Of a stretch of DNA of 64,000 bases, positions 21,160-32,564 are shown piece after piece. The DNA is taken from positions 11,065,119 through 11,129,118 of the forward strand of contig CM020618.1 in NCBI GenBank assembly GCA_009829735.1, given 5' to 3'. Origin of the DNA: Pyropia yezoensis (lineage: Eukaryota; Rhodophyta; Bangiophyceae; Bangiales; Bangiaceae). Within the stretch, counting starts at the first letter, position 1; each line of letters opens with the position of its first letter. Made by a program: the position numbers and the translations under genes. Under the pieces are notes generated by a model that was not told the DNA's origin, ran no database searches, and worked only from the letters and a program-made list of their open reading frames with translations.

Positions 21160-24100
21160 CGCCTAACCCCCCCGCAACCCCCCCCCCCCCCCCCCCCCCC
21201 CAGCGTCGAGAACAGGTCTCACATTTGGTCTCACACGAATCTGATGTGAGACGTAAGTCGGGCAATTCCTATCTCCGGCCGACTGACCACGACCGCCACC
21301 TCCAACAGTCGTGGCGCCTGGCCGCGGCGGCGCACCCCCCAACCATTCTATCTCGCCCGGCTCGCCACCCCAGACACCCCCCCCCCCCCGCCCGGGCCCG
21401 CGCCCCCACCTCACCCCCCCCGCACCCCGCCCCCCTCCCACAGCGCGCCCTTCCGCGGAGCGCCGATCCCGAGCTTGATTGGGCTACAGCTGATTGCACC
21501 CCCCGGCCGGCCGCGGTGCGGGGCCCGGCGCGTCGAGTGGCGAGCTGCCACCTCCGGCCGATCTGAAGATTTCCGCACCAAAAAAATCTCGGCGGCGGGC
21601 GCCCGCAGCGCCCCGCCCCACGCCCCAACCGGCAGCAGGAGAGGGGGTCGCGCGCCCGCGCGCGACCCCCTCTTGCCCGCGCGCGACCCCCTCTTCCCGG
21701 CCGCGCGCGCGACCCGTCGCACCTCCCGCGGCGAAAGCGCGCCGTCAGAGCCAGAGGTGGGGAACCGAGTGCACCCCCCCCCCCACCCCCCCCCCCCCTC
21801 TCAAGCTCGGAAACAGGACTCCGACGTGCCCACCCGCGCCGCTGGGGGGGGGGATTGCGTTCCTGCAGCAGCGCACGACCAGACGGCTGATGCCACCACC
21901 ACCACCTCTACCACCACCACACCCCCACAAACCCCATCACGAGCGTGGGAGGTGGTTTTTAGCCCCAGACCAAAGCCCAACCACGACGGCCCCCCCCGCT
22001 CCCCCGTCCCACCCCGCATCGACCTTCCCCGCCTCCCGGGATCCCCCCCCCCCACCCACCACCAGGCTGCCGCCGCCATCGCCGCCTCGTCTGCGCTCGT
22101 CGCCTCTGCCGCCGCCCCCACCCCACCCCCAACCTCTTGGCCAGACAGCCTCCTCCGCCGCCCCATCCAGCGCTCCTTACTAAAACAATGCACACGAGAG
22201 GGGGCGACCAGGAGGGGTAAGAGGTTCGCGCATGCTGCGGGCTGGGGGGAGTTTGGGGCGGGGGTGGGGGGGCGGGCGGGGGAAGGAGCGTCGGCTATCC
22301 ACCCAGCTGGGCGCCGCCGCTCTGGCCAGAGCGGCGGCGCGATTGGGTAAAGGGTCTGCCCTCGCCCCCCCGCGGGGCAACCGCGATTGGGCGACGGTGC
22401 CCTCCCCCGCCAGAGGGGTCTCCCTGCCTGCCTGCCTGCCTGGCGGGCTGGCGGTGCGGCCGCCAGTGACAGCGGCCTCCGGCGGCTGTCACTGTTTCGC
22501 CCCTCGACTTCCCCCCCCACACCCCCTGCGGCCGCTTGGGGGGGGGGGCGGGCGGGGCATACATAGCGATGGGGGGGGGGGGGGGCAGGGGGAGCCCGCC
22601 CCGCTCGACGCGCCCCCCACCAACAGACCGACGCGCGTGGCCGGTGCATGCCCGCCCGCGCGACGCGGGAGAGGACGAGAGGGTGGGGCGGGGGGGGTGG
22701 GGGCCCCAGCTGGGGCGGTGGCGACGAGCGCAGAGGGGGGGTTGTCCGCCCCGCGACACGCTGTGGTGGCGGCGGCGGCGCGGGTACAACGGCGGCGGCA
22801 GCGACGGCGGCGTCGGCGGCGGCGGTGGGGGTGGCGGCGGCAGGGGCGCCAGGCCGGCCGCCCCGCCCCTCCCAGCCGCGGGCGGGCCACCGCCGCCCCC
22901 GCCAGAGGGGGGGTGGGGGGCGGCGGCGACGCCGCCGCCCCGACCGGCCACGCGGCCGGGGCTCGGGCGGGCGGCCGCCGCCGTCTCCGCCGCCCCGGCC
23001 GTCGGGCCGCGCGTCGCCTGCCCCCCCTCTTCCCCTTCCCCTCTGCCCCACGCTACCCCACCTCTCGCTGCGGGCAGCACACCCACCCACCACCCGTCCC
23101 TCGGTCCCTCTGTCCGTCCCTCTGCCCCTCTGTTTGTCCCTCCATCCCTCCCCCCCCCCCCCCCCCCCCCCCTCCCCGCCCACCTCCCCGCTCGCTCGCC
23201 CAGACGCTGCGCGCTGCCGCCGCCGCGGCGGCGGCGGTGTGGAGGCGGCTGTGTCGTCCCCAGAGGCGGACGTGGCCCCCGCCCCCCTCCATCCTGTTCC
23301 CTCCACCCCACCCCACCCCCCCACGCCCTCAAACGGGCGCCGCTGGCGCCCCGGCAGCTTGGCTTTCCTCCCCCCCCGCGGCCCCCCCTCCCCCACCCCC
23401 CCGCTCTCTCCCTCGTCGCGCCGTGCCCGCCTCTGTCATCGCTGCCGCTGCCGCCGCCGCCGCCGCCGCCGTCTGTGGGCGCCGCCGGGACGCTGCCCCC
23501 CTTCCCCCCGTCATCCCCCCCCCCCCCCCCCCCCCCGCCCTCCCCCGCCTCCTCCCGCTGCATTTGCGCCGTCGCCGCCGTCCCCGATTCCCGCAGCGTG
23601 CGCGCCGACGCTGCCCCCCCCCCCAACCCCCCCCCCCGCCTTCCGTCTGCCGCTGTCGCCATCGTGCGCTCCTGCGGCGTGTGCTACCCCGCCCGTCGCG
23701 GGTCGCGTCCACCGCCGCCGCCGCCGCCCCACACCGTTGCTGTGGCCACGCCGCGCGCGTGTGGGCTGGACGCTGGTGGTTGGGTGAGGGGAGGAGGAGA
23801 GCGGGGCTGAGGAGGGGAGGGGAGGAGGGGTGGAGGTGCGGTGTTGAGAGCTCCTGCCGTGCCCGTCTGGCTGCGGTTCCCGCTCGGTGCGGGCTGTCTG
23901 CTCCCTGCTTTCTCCCTCTCCCGCCCCCCCCCCCCCGCCCTCGTGTCTCATCGGCGGCAGCAGCGGCCTTTGAGCTCGCTCCCACCCCCCTCAGCCCTGC
24001 CTGTATGCGCTGGCTGGCGGGGCCCCCCGTGTGCCATCGACTAGCAGCCGGGTGGGGGAGGCGGCGCCCCCGCCGCCGCCACCACCGCCACTGCCTTTAC

Positions 24101-25170
24101 GCCTGCCGCTGCTGACGCCTCCTGCCCACCGCTGCCGCTGCCGCTGCCGCTGCCGCTGCCGCCACCGCCGTTGCCGCCGCCGCCAGCGTCGTTGGCGCCC
24201 GCGACTGCTGCTGCTGCTGCTGCTGTTTGCGGTCGCTGCGGTTGCCATTGCGACCGCGGCGGGGCCGCGGAGCCGCCGCCGGGCGTTGGGCGTCGCGCCA
24301 GCCGCGTCGGGTACTGCGCGGGCCGTCGTGCCACATTGGTGCGCGTCGTCCGCTGTTGCGGCCGGCCCCGTCCGCCAGGCTGTCGCGCTAGCCCGCTGCT
24401 GCTGACGGGCGGGGGCGCGTTCTCGGGGTCACCGCCGCCGCCGACACCGCCCCCTCTGCTGGGTGCTGCCTGCTCCGGCCGGTGGGGGTGTGGTAGGAGA
24501 GCGGGGGCGGACGCCGCTGCCTCTGACGGCGGCGGCCGCGGCGAGGCCAACGGGTGGTGGTGGTCGGCGCCCCCCCGTCGCGGCGTCGGGCAGCTGCAGC
24601 AGTGGCCGGGCGCGTGTCCACCGGGTCAGCGGCAGTGCGGCAGCTGCTACACTGGGCGGCCCGCCACGCGCGTGACCACTGACCGGGTGTCCGTGTGGGG
24701 TCAACGGCTGGGTATTGCCTGGTGGCGCACCAGCGCCAGCGACCAGCGCGCGGCGTCTACGACTGGGAGGGGGGAGCGGCTGCCACGACGCGACCGTCGG
24801 GCCCTTGCCTAGCCCTGCCCCCGCCTGTGCTGACCCCGGCAGGAGGCCCGCGCCGCTGGCCGCCCAGTACAGCCCTCTCTACCCACCGGGCCTTGCACCA
24901 GAGAGGGACACCCGCCTGGCGTCAGCGGTTACCCGTGGCGCCCCCCCTCCCCAGCGCACGACAGTGCGGGGGACTGTCCTGTCCTTGTGAGTCACCATCT
25001 ACCGCTGCCGCCGCCCGTCTCTGGGTGCCGCCAACATCGTGGCCTTTGCCTGCCCTGCCGGGGGACAGGCGGCACCTTTGGGTTCCACACGAGCGCCCCC
25101 CTCCCGATATATTTTTTTCTTCCTTTTCTTCCTTTTTTTTCCTTTTTTTTTCTTTCTTCGTCTTCTTTTC
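21160..25170. other. Extreme C-rich low-complexity region
   Basis: About 4 kb dominated by C-runs (for example near 21181, 23153 and 23520), CCG/CGG triplet runs, CCTG microsatellite (22427-22442) and pyrimidine tracts. Long open frames occur on both strands but consist of Pro/Arg/Ala/Gly runs. A segment at 24715-24986 is more protein-like (PAPLAAQYSPLYPPGLAPER) and ends at a GTGAGT donor, so it may be an upstream exon of the zinc-finger gene. The strong pyrimidine tract at 25108-25178 looks like the end of an intron. Confidence 0.55.
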
Positions 25171-25203
25171 TCTCGTCCAGCGGACGGGGGGGGGGGGGTG
25201 CAG

Positions 25204-27159
25204 TGGACGAGGGCGGGCGGGCCGGCAGCAGACGGTGCTTCTCCCACCCGCCAAGCCCGCGGGCTCGCCGCGCGCCTGGGCGGTGGACCCCGCTGACCAG
25301 ACCCCGCCGCCGCGGCCGTGGCCACGCGCGGCGTCTGTCGGGTGGCCAATGATCCCTACGGGGGACTATGGCGGGCCGCCACCGCCGCCGCCGTTTGTGC
25401 TTGGCACCGAGACGCTCCGTACGTTTTTTTGGGGGGCGTGCTCCTTGGAAGGGGTTGTGGGCGGGGGGGGGGTAGGACGCTGCCGGAGGGCCACGTGGTG
25501 GTTGCCGGCCGGCGTAGTACTTCCTTTCTCCTCTCTCCCGCCGCGCACATCGTGCCGGCGTGCCGGCGTGCCGCGGTGCGGCGCGTGTGTCGTGGTGAGC
25601 GTGTGGGTGGATGTGCGTGGTGACTGAGCGGGCGGGGGGGAGGAGTTTGCGGATGCTAACCACGCCACGTCGTTTCTGGATGGAACCTGTCGGGCCTGCG
25701 CACGGTGTGTGGGGGTGCGGTGTGGGTTGGTGGCTGCTGCCCTTGCAGAAGGGCACATTAGCTGTTCGACATGCGGCCAGACTGTGACGTTCCCACGGGG
25801 GGCCGCGATGGTGCGGTGCCCCACCTGCGGGGACGTCCTGATCATTCGCCGAACAGGTAAGTCGGGAGGGGAGGGAGAGTTGAGGGGGACCCACGTCGGT
25901 GCGTCACCCCCCGTTCTTGTGTTCCTTTTGGGTGCTCACGAAGAAGGCACGAGCGAGGCAACGTTCTCCGAGAGGGCAGCGGGAGCACCGTGCCCCTCGC
26001 GTCTGCCTGTGGGGGGGGGGCTGTGGACGGCAGGGTGGCGCGCAGCCTTCTCGCCGTCCGATTCACTCGCTGACAGCCCCTGGAGCGCCTTGTGTGGTCC
26101 TGCGTTGCCAATCGTGCCGCTTTGACTGGTGATTTCGTGCAATCGCTTCTGCCCGGGTGCCCCCCTCCGCCTGTGCCTACAGACAGTGGGCAAGAGACGG
26201 GCGGGCAGGGCGTCTGCGGCGGCTGTCGCATGATTCTCCTGTACCAGATGGGGATCCAGCTGGTCAGCTGCTCCTTTTGCGGATCCGTCACCCTCCTGCC
26301 TCGCCCAGAGTCCTTCCAATGCCGGTACGTCATAGCGTCCTCCCTCTGCTGACAATGGGCGGCATGGAGCCTGTGGGAGCGCCCTGAGGTCCCTCAGTGG
26401 GCCCCAGCGTCCTTGATCAGGCATTCGTCACTTTGCTACGAGGCGTTAGGGAGACTGCTGGTGGGCACCAACGTGCCCGTGTGGGAACCAGAGACGCAAC
26501 GGCTATGCTACGGCAACTCTTGACGACTCGGGGTGCCCCGAGATGCATGCAAATGCATTGGATTGCATGCTGCGGGATACCAAGTCCCTTGGGACGGTCC
26601 CAGGGCGGCCTAGATGCATTATTGGTGAGAGGGGCGATAGGGCGCAGTACGGCCGAATACGGTCCGCGGCTGCTGGCCAGCCGATGCACCTGCGGGCACG
26701 CCTGTGGGGCTGACAAGCTAACGCCGTGGAAGTCACCGTGTCTCTGGCGATGCGTGACCCCGCGCTGGCTGTGCCTTCACCTTTCGGTTCCTTCTCGCTC
26801 CTTGTTTTCGCTGGCGCCACGTCCACTGCTCACGCGGACCCCCAAAAAAATGATAGAGGCTGCAAGATGACGCTCAACTACGCGCCGGGCCCTGCCTCCC
26901 TCGTCCGCTGTGTGGTGTGCCACGAGATCCAAGAGGTGCAGCCACTGCAGCCGCTGGTGCCGCAGCCGGTGCTGATGCCCCCGCCGCTGCCCCAAGCGGC
27001 ACCCCGGGAGCCCGTGTCGAGCGGCCCTGGTGCGGGCGAGAGCACCGACTCGCCCCCAGCGTCCACCCCTTCCCCTCCGTCGACGGCTCCAACGGCCACG
27101 CCGGCGGCGGGCGCGTCGACCGCGTCACCAGTGCCGCTGCAGTTCCCGCTCTCGCCCGA

Positions 27160-27190
<31 letters not shown>

Positions 27191-28369
27191 ACACTGCCGT
27201 CGTTGGCCCGATCAGGCGGCGGGTATGGGGGCCACCGGCCAGCTGGGCTGACCGCCCCTGCCCCCGATCACCTGCGGGGCATGCAGACGGCGTCGAGGGC
27301 GGGGGCAGGGATGGCGTATGGTCAGCTGGGAGCGGGTGGGCCTCCTCCGGGAATGTTCGGTGGCAACGGCGTTAGCGGGGCGCACCCGGGGGTGCCCCCC
27401 TACCCGTTGCACCCCGCTCCGATGCGGGCGGCGCCTGGGCCCACTTCGTTCACGCCCCCGCTGCAGCCGGGCCTGCCCAGCGCCGCCCCCCATGGGCAGC
27501 GCCCCCCGCCGCCCTACCCGGCGACGCTGCCCCCTGGCGCCTTCCCGCCCGTGCCGCCCATGTACGTTCAGGGGGGCTACGGGGCGTACGGCGCCATGGT
27601 CGGTGGGGTGCCTTTCTGGCAACCGGCAGCGCAACTGCCTTTTGCCAATCCGCCCCCACAGGGTGTCGGGGACTGGCGGGCACCGCCGCCTGGGGCCTAC
27701 CCCGCCGTCTTCCCGATCGGGCTTGGGGCTGGTGGGGGGGCAGTGCCCATGGGTATCACGGGCCTGGCGCCGGCGCCCCCGATGGGCCGTTTGCCGATGA
27801 TGGCAACCGGGGCCGCCCAGCCAGGGTCGGTCCCCTCTTCTGAGGCGCGGCGGGCGCAGCTGGCGCAGCTGGAAGACGGGGACCTTCCGAGCAGTGCGGC
27901 TGCGCTGCAGCGGCGGCTGGAAGACTTGCAGCTGGGAAGGGAGGCAGCAGCGGGGGGCACAGCAGCGTCGCCGTCACCCGACCAGCAGGAGGCGCCCGAC
28001 GGCAGCCCCAATGGGGCCGCTGCGGAAGTGGCCGGCGGACCCGCCACGGGAGACGGGGCGTTGCCGGCGGGCGCAGCAGACGAGCAGCCCCGGTTGCCAG
28101 ATACCGGGGAAGGGGGCAGTGAGCCGCTCCAGGGGGCAGGGCCTGGCTCGGCGGCTGCGGCGCGGCTTGTAGTGGTGGTGCCCCATGGGGCGGGCGTCGC
28201 CGCGTCGCGCCTGGACGGCAGGACCCCGGGATCGGTCAGCAGTAGCGGCGCAGAGGGAGCTCGCGCGCAGACGGAGCCTACCAACGGGGGCCCGCCGGAC
28301 GAGAGCCACGCGAGCCCCGACGGCGTGCCCCCGTCGTCTTCGGGGAGTGCGCCTGCGTCCTTGTCTTAA
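25204..28369 (+). CDS. LSD1-type zinc-finger protein (multi-exon, 5' end uncertain)
   Basis: LSD1/LOL-type fingers occur in regulators of cell death and stress in plants and algae, acting as protein- or DNA-binding modules. Exons: about 25204-25418, 25749-25856, 26183-26324 and 26857-28369; all three introns are GT-AG and phases match (1, 1, 2). Finger 1 is CSTCGQTVTFPRGAAMVRCPTC, finger 2 CGGCRMILLYQMGIQLVSC plus SFC. Finger 3 is split by the last intron: C-R at the donor joins G-C-K at the acceptor to make CRGCKMTLNYAPGPASLVRC. About 500 residues follow, rich in Pro, Gly and Ala with a poly-Pro run; the last 150 are acidic and polar. No caspase domain is seen, so this is not a type I metacaspase as read. 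First exon and start codon are unresolved; 24715-24986 is a candidate. Confidence 0.82.
25857..26182 (+). other. Intron of the zinc-finger gene (between fingers 1 and 2)
   Basis: Donor GTAAGT after 25856, acceptor CCTACAG at 26182; phase 1 on both sides, restoring an Asp codon. 326 bp. Confidence 0.85.
26325..26856 (+). other. Intron splitting zinc finger 3
   Basis: Donor GTACGT after 26324, acceptor TGATAG ending 26856; phase 2 on both sides. Splicing rebuilds the first CxxC of finger 3 as Cys-Arg-Gly-Cys. 532 bp. Confidence 0.82.
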
Positions 28370-28964
28370 GGTGTCTGGCGGTGGTGGTGCGGACCTGGGG
28401 GGGTGTGCCAGGGTCCGCAGCGTCGACGACACGTGGCACCACCACACTAACAGCGAGTGCACACAATTTTGAAAACTCTTATTAGCGAAGCTCGTTACGA
28501 AGCGGCCACGCTTGTTGTCGCGCTGACGCCCTTTGGTTGGTCCACGTATCGGTAATATCGGGGGCCGCACGTTGAGCCAGATTCGCTCGATGAGCAGTAG
28601 AGACCCCCCCCCAGGTGCCGCCTACGCCACCTCGTTGCCGGCAGGCGGCAAACGCCCCACCCCGACGTGGGCGCCCGGCCTCGCACGGCTTTGTCACCGC
28701 CTCCTCCCACCGCCGCCGGGCAACGGGCGGCGGCGACGGCGGCGGCGTTGGCGGCGGCGGGGGGGTGCCCGGCGCGCCTGGCAGCTGGGGCTGCCACAGT
28801 AGTGCGGCGACGTCGGCGGCGGCGGCGGCGGCGGCCGCGGCGCCGACAAGGCCCCCTACCGCGCGAAGGGGGCGGGCGGCTCGCTGCCTGCCCCCGTCCC
28901 CGTCGGCGGCCGACAATGCCGCCGGCGGCACCACCGCGGCGGTGGCAGGCGGGGCGGGGGGACA
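28370..28964. other. Region between plus-strand genes, GC-rich
   Basis: Holds the 3' flank of the zinc-finger gene and a GGC/CCG-rich stretch (28,700-28,960) that may be the start of the next gene, but frames change and no start could be chosen. Confidence 0.4.
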
Positions 28965-29127
28965 GTGATGGTGGTGGTGGGGGTGGGGGTGGGGGTGGCG
29001 GCGCCGCGCGGCGGGTGTCGTTTGGGGGCATCTCCCGCTCCCAGCGGCAGCTTCGCAAGACGCTGTCCGGGTCGTTTGCCCTTGGGCGGGGGCTGCTGGG
29101 GCGACGGCGGTGGGGGTGGCCGGCAGT

Positions 29128-29166
<39 letters not shown>

Positions 29167-29521
29167 TCACGGACGCACCCGCGCGGCTGGACGACCTCTT
29201 CACCGCCCTCCACGCCGCCGCCACCACCACCACCCCTACTACCACCGTGGCGGGCGGGGGGGCCGGCAGCGCTTTCGCCGACCCGCTGGCTGTCCACTAC
29301 CTCACAGACGTTGCCCTGGCGGCGGTGCATGACGCGCCCGCCGCCGTTTCCGCCGCGTTGGCGCGGGCGCGCGCGCCCGCGGTGGCCGACCAGCTGGCGC
29401 TCCTGCCCGCGGGGCGCACCCCCGAGGTGCGCCTCAACGTGCTGTGTGCGGGGCGCACAACGGCGGCGGTGCGGTTTGGGCCCGTCACCACGGGGGCGGT
29501 GTGGCTGCTCGCGTGGGGGGT

Positions 29522-29553
<32 letters not shown>

Positions 29554-29822
29554 ACGGGGGCCCCGACGGGGGCGGCGACGGCGACAGCGCGCCGGTGGCG
29601 GTGGACCCCGTGGCGGGACTGCTGCCGGCATTGGGCCGGCGGATTGCGGCGACGGCGGCGGCGGCGGCGCCGACCGCCGCTTCGGTGCCCACCGCCGAGG
29701 CGGGCTGCAGGGTGCTGGTCGGGGTGGGGCTGCGGGTGCTCCTCGCCCCGGGGTGGGGCCCCGCGCCTGCCCGCCTGGCGCGCCGCCGACGGGGCGGTGG
29801 TCGCCGCAGACGGCGCCGGTAG
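28965..29822 (+). CDS. Hypothetical Ala/Gly-rich protein with long poly-Gly runs (partial)
   Basis: I do not recognise it. After a 38-base G run (29128-29165) the frame reads a balanced, folded-looking sequence (DAPARLDDLFTALHAA, FADPLAVHYLTDVALAAVHD, PAVADQLALLPAGRTPEVRL, GAVWLLAWGV), then a second G run (about 29520-29548), then a second folded stretch (VAVDPVAGLLPALGRRIAAT, GCRVLVGVGLRVLLAPGWGP). Third codon positions are almost all G or C, as in the other genes here. The G runs encode poly-Gly and are prone to length change or sequencing error, so the frame before 29128 is uncertain. A GTAGGT at 29819 could be a splice donor instead of the arginine tail and stop at 29820-29822. Confidence 0.5.
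29128..29165 (+). repeat. 38-base G homopolymer
   Basis: Uninterrupted G from 29128 to 29165, inside or beside coding sequence. A second run of about 29 G lies near 29520-29548. Confidence 0.9.
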
Positions 29823-30247
29823 GTTCGGCGGGGACGGTGGGCGGGGGAGGGGGGCGTGTCGACGAGGCCTGCAGGGAGGGGAGGGGACCACGGCCGGCGG
29901 TCTCTCCGCCCATGCTTCTGTACTTTGGGGGGGCGGGGGATGGGAGGGGGGGGCATACTCGCCTCTCTCACGCTTTCAATACTGAGGCTGCCGCTGCTGG
30001 AGCCCCACCGGCGCATGGCAGCTGCGGTGGCCACGTTGGCAGTCGCCTCGGCAGCGGGTCGCGGGAAGCCCGCGACGGCAGCAGCAGCCGGCGGCCGCGT
30101 CGATTACCCCAGTCAAATGTTACGGGTCGTCAATGGTGGGCATTGCCATTCGCTTTCAGTACATCACAATCGGCGTGTGACCGCTTTCTCAAAGGAAACA
30201 AGGAACCAACATGAGCACGTTGCCGCCCGCAATCCCCTCTCCACCCC
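29823..30247. other. Intergenic, tail-to-tail region
   Basis: Between the plus-strand hypothetical gene and the minus-strand oxidase. An Ala-rich plus-strand reading around 29,990-30,180 might be a last exon of the upstream gene; nothing else seen. Confidence 0.35.
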
Positions 30248-32564
30248 TCACTTGCGGGTGCCATAGTTCCACCGCTCCACAATGCTGCGGTGGAACACCT
30301 TCTCCATCCACTCTGGGCGACGCATATCCAGGTGATGGTAAAGCACTCGCTCCGCCGACCGCAAGGACGCCTCGGCCCACCCGCGGTCCTCCCCCCAGGC
30401 CTCGTTGACGAGGTGGACGTTGACACCCCGGACGGGGCGGGCAAAGTCTCGCAGCCAGTCCTGCCCGTCGGGGTGGCGCGCGTACGCCGAGAGGGCGTGG
30501 ACGGCCACGTCCCACCACACTGCTGACGCACATGCGTCGGGCTCTGGAATGAGCTCCTCGGCAGTGAGCCCCACCGCCGCCGCCATCCCCGTATGGGCCT
30601 CCCGCAGGCCCGACAGCACCGAATTCCACAGCAGCCGCTGGCGGGCGCAGGCCGCCCCGCCGCCGCCCCCGCGCACCTCCCCCTTGGTGATGAGGTCCAC
30701 GGCGTTGTCGGGCGCCGCCGACAGGGGAGAAAAGGGCTGCGAAGAGAACCCGTGGGACCAAATTGACTGCCGCACGCCGGTGGCATCCCCAAGCACGTAG
30801 CTCACCAGCAGGGCCCCGCGGCAGCCGCGCAGCTTGGCCTTGTCCTTGCACGTCACATGTCCATCGTGGTAGCGCAGAGAAAAAAGGGGATGGAACAGGC
30901 GCCCCCGCCCACGGGTGAGGCGGAGCTTGGTCATCCACCAGCTGTCTGGCCACCAGCAGTACATCTTGGACGAGGGCGCCGTGTATACAGCATCAAGGCC
31001 GAAGCGGAAGCTGCGACTGGCGCCCGCAATGGGCAGGGACGCCACCCCCCACGCCGCTACGTCGGCCTTGCCCGCATTCACAATCACCCGCCCCGCAACC
31101 AGCGACCGCCCGTTGGCAAATGACACCCGCACAGACCCCTCCCGGCCTGCCTGCTGAAGGAACACCACCCGGTGGCGAAAGTGGATGCGCCCCCCCGCGG
31201 CGGTCAGGGCAGAAGCGAGGCGGTCAAGGAGGGTGGCCATGCCGACCCGTCGTCCAGTCTTGCGGTCCACCGGCGTCACCATCCCCGTGGGCTCATCTTT
31301 GGTGGGAAAAGTCCACCGCCGAAGGGCCACCTTGCGCAACTCCACGCGCGCGTAGTCCGACACCGGCGTCATATACCATTTAGCGTCCCCGACTGAATTG
31401 CCCGTGTCCAGGAGCGCCAGCAGCTCCTCCTCGGTGTAGCCCCGCGAACGGGCGATTTGCAACATGCTCACCTCGGTGTACGGGATGCCCTCGTAGCCCT
31501 TCTTGGACGTACGCAGGGCCTCGAGCATCTCATCTACCACCTCCATGGCGGCCGCATAGGTGCGGGCTCCCTCCAGGTCGGCCCATCGGACAGCCACTTC
31601 GGGGAGGGCAGAGGTGGTACCGACCAGCCAGTCCTTGGGGCTGCGGGGCCCCTTGCCCGCGGCCGGGCCCCCCGCCACGCCCCACCGGCCCGCAGGGGGA
31701 ATGGTGTAGGGCACGAGACCAGGCGACCACACCGACAGCTGTTCGTCTACCGACCCGTCGGCGCCCGACGCGAAGGTGGCATTGCGGGCGGTCATGAGGG
31801 AGCGCGTCTCGGCGCCGCAGGTGTCATCCACCCCGAGGGGGTCCGTGTAGCAAGCGCTGGTAACCCCAAGGGGGCCGTCCGCCAGCATACGCGTAAGTGC
31901 GTGAGTCTGGCGGTGCCAGCGGTACGCTCCTGCGTACCAATAGGAGGTTTTTTTCCATGGATGAGGGGCAGCGGGGCGGCGAGGACGAATGGGCACCGCG
32001 AAGAGGGGGGAACGAACGAGGAATGGAGGCACCAGCAAAGCGGTGGTCAGTCATCGGGGAGAGAGATGGGAAAGAAAAACGTCCAGACAGATCCGACGAA
32101 AGCGCGTGTGACCGCCCCAGTGGATCAAAGTCACAAGGTCTCGGCCCCCGCCACCAAAAGTTCCATTCCCACCCCCCCTTCCCCCGCACCTACCCCCAGC
32201 CACCCCACACAAAACACGCCCCCCCCCCACACGTACCCATGTCCACCGAGTATCCGTCATAGCCCTTGGGTAGGGCCTCCTTCCCGCGCAGCGTCAGGAT
32301 GCGGCCGCCCATGCGGCCCGACGCCTCAAAAACACACACCCGCCCCGGCCGCACGCCCGCCTCCCGGCTGGCTGTGGCCAGCCGCCACGCCGTGTAGAGA
32401 CCCCCAATGCCCGCCCCAATCACTGCCACATCGCAGTCGCCGTCGCCGGGGGAGGCGTCCGGCCGCGACGCCCCCACCCCGGGGGCCAAGGTCGTCGCGG
32501 CGGCCGCGGCGGCCAGGCAGGTGGCCACCAGGGCAGCCACCCACAGACGACGGTGGGCCGCCAT
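30248..32564 (-). CDS. Secreted flavin amine oxidase-like protein (one intron)
   Basis: FAD-dependent amine oxidases oxidise amines or amino acids with release of H2O2. Two exons: 32564-32237 and 31929-30248, joined by a 307-bp GT-AG intron in phase 1, giving 669 residues. ATG at 32564 is followed by a signal peptide (RRLWVAALVATCLAAAAAA), so the protein enters the secretory pathway. The Rossmann motif GAGIGG lies at residues 50-55, an acidic residue for FAD ribose at E80, then GRMGGRI. Splicing produces DMGGAYRWHR, the usual first contact after strand 3. The C-terminal FAD block is NEAWGEDRGWAEASLRSAER near residues 618-637. Substrate cannot be named: polyamine, L-amino acid or other. It converges with the plus-strand gene upstream of it in the window. 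Confidence 0.85.
31930..32236 (-). other. Intron of the amine oxidase gene
   Basis: Donor GTACGT at 32236-32231 and acceptor TACGCAG ending at 31930. Phase 1 on both sides rebuilds a Gly codon within the FAD-fold sequence DMGGAYRWH. Contains a C/G run near 32220. Confidence 0.85.

Noticed and set aside
22232..24115. Several frames over 400 codons on both strands
   Set aside because: Composed of Pro, Arg, Ala and Gly runs produced by C-runs and CCG triplets; no folded stretch or start context.
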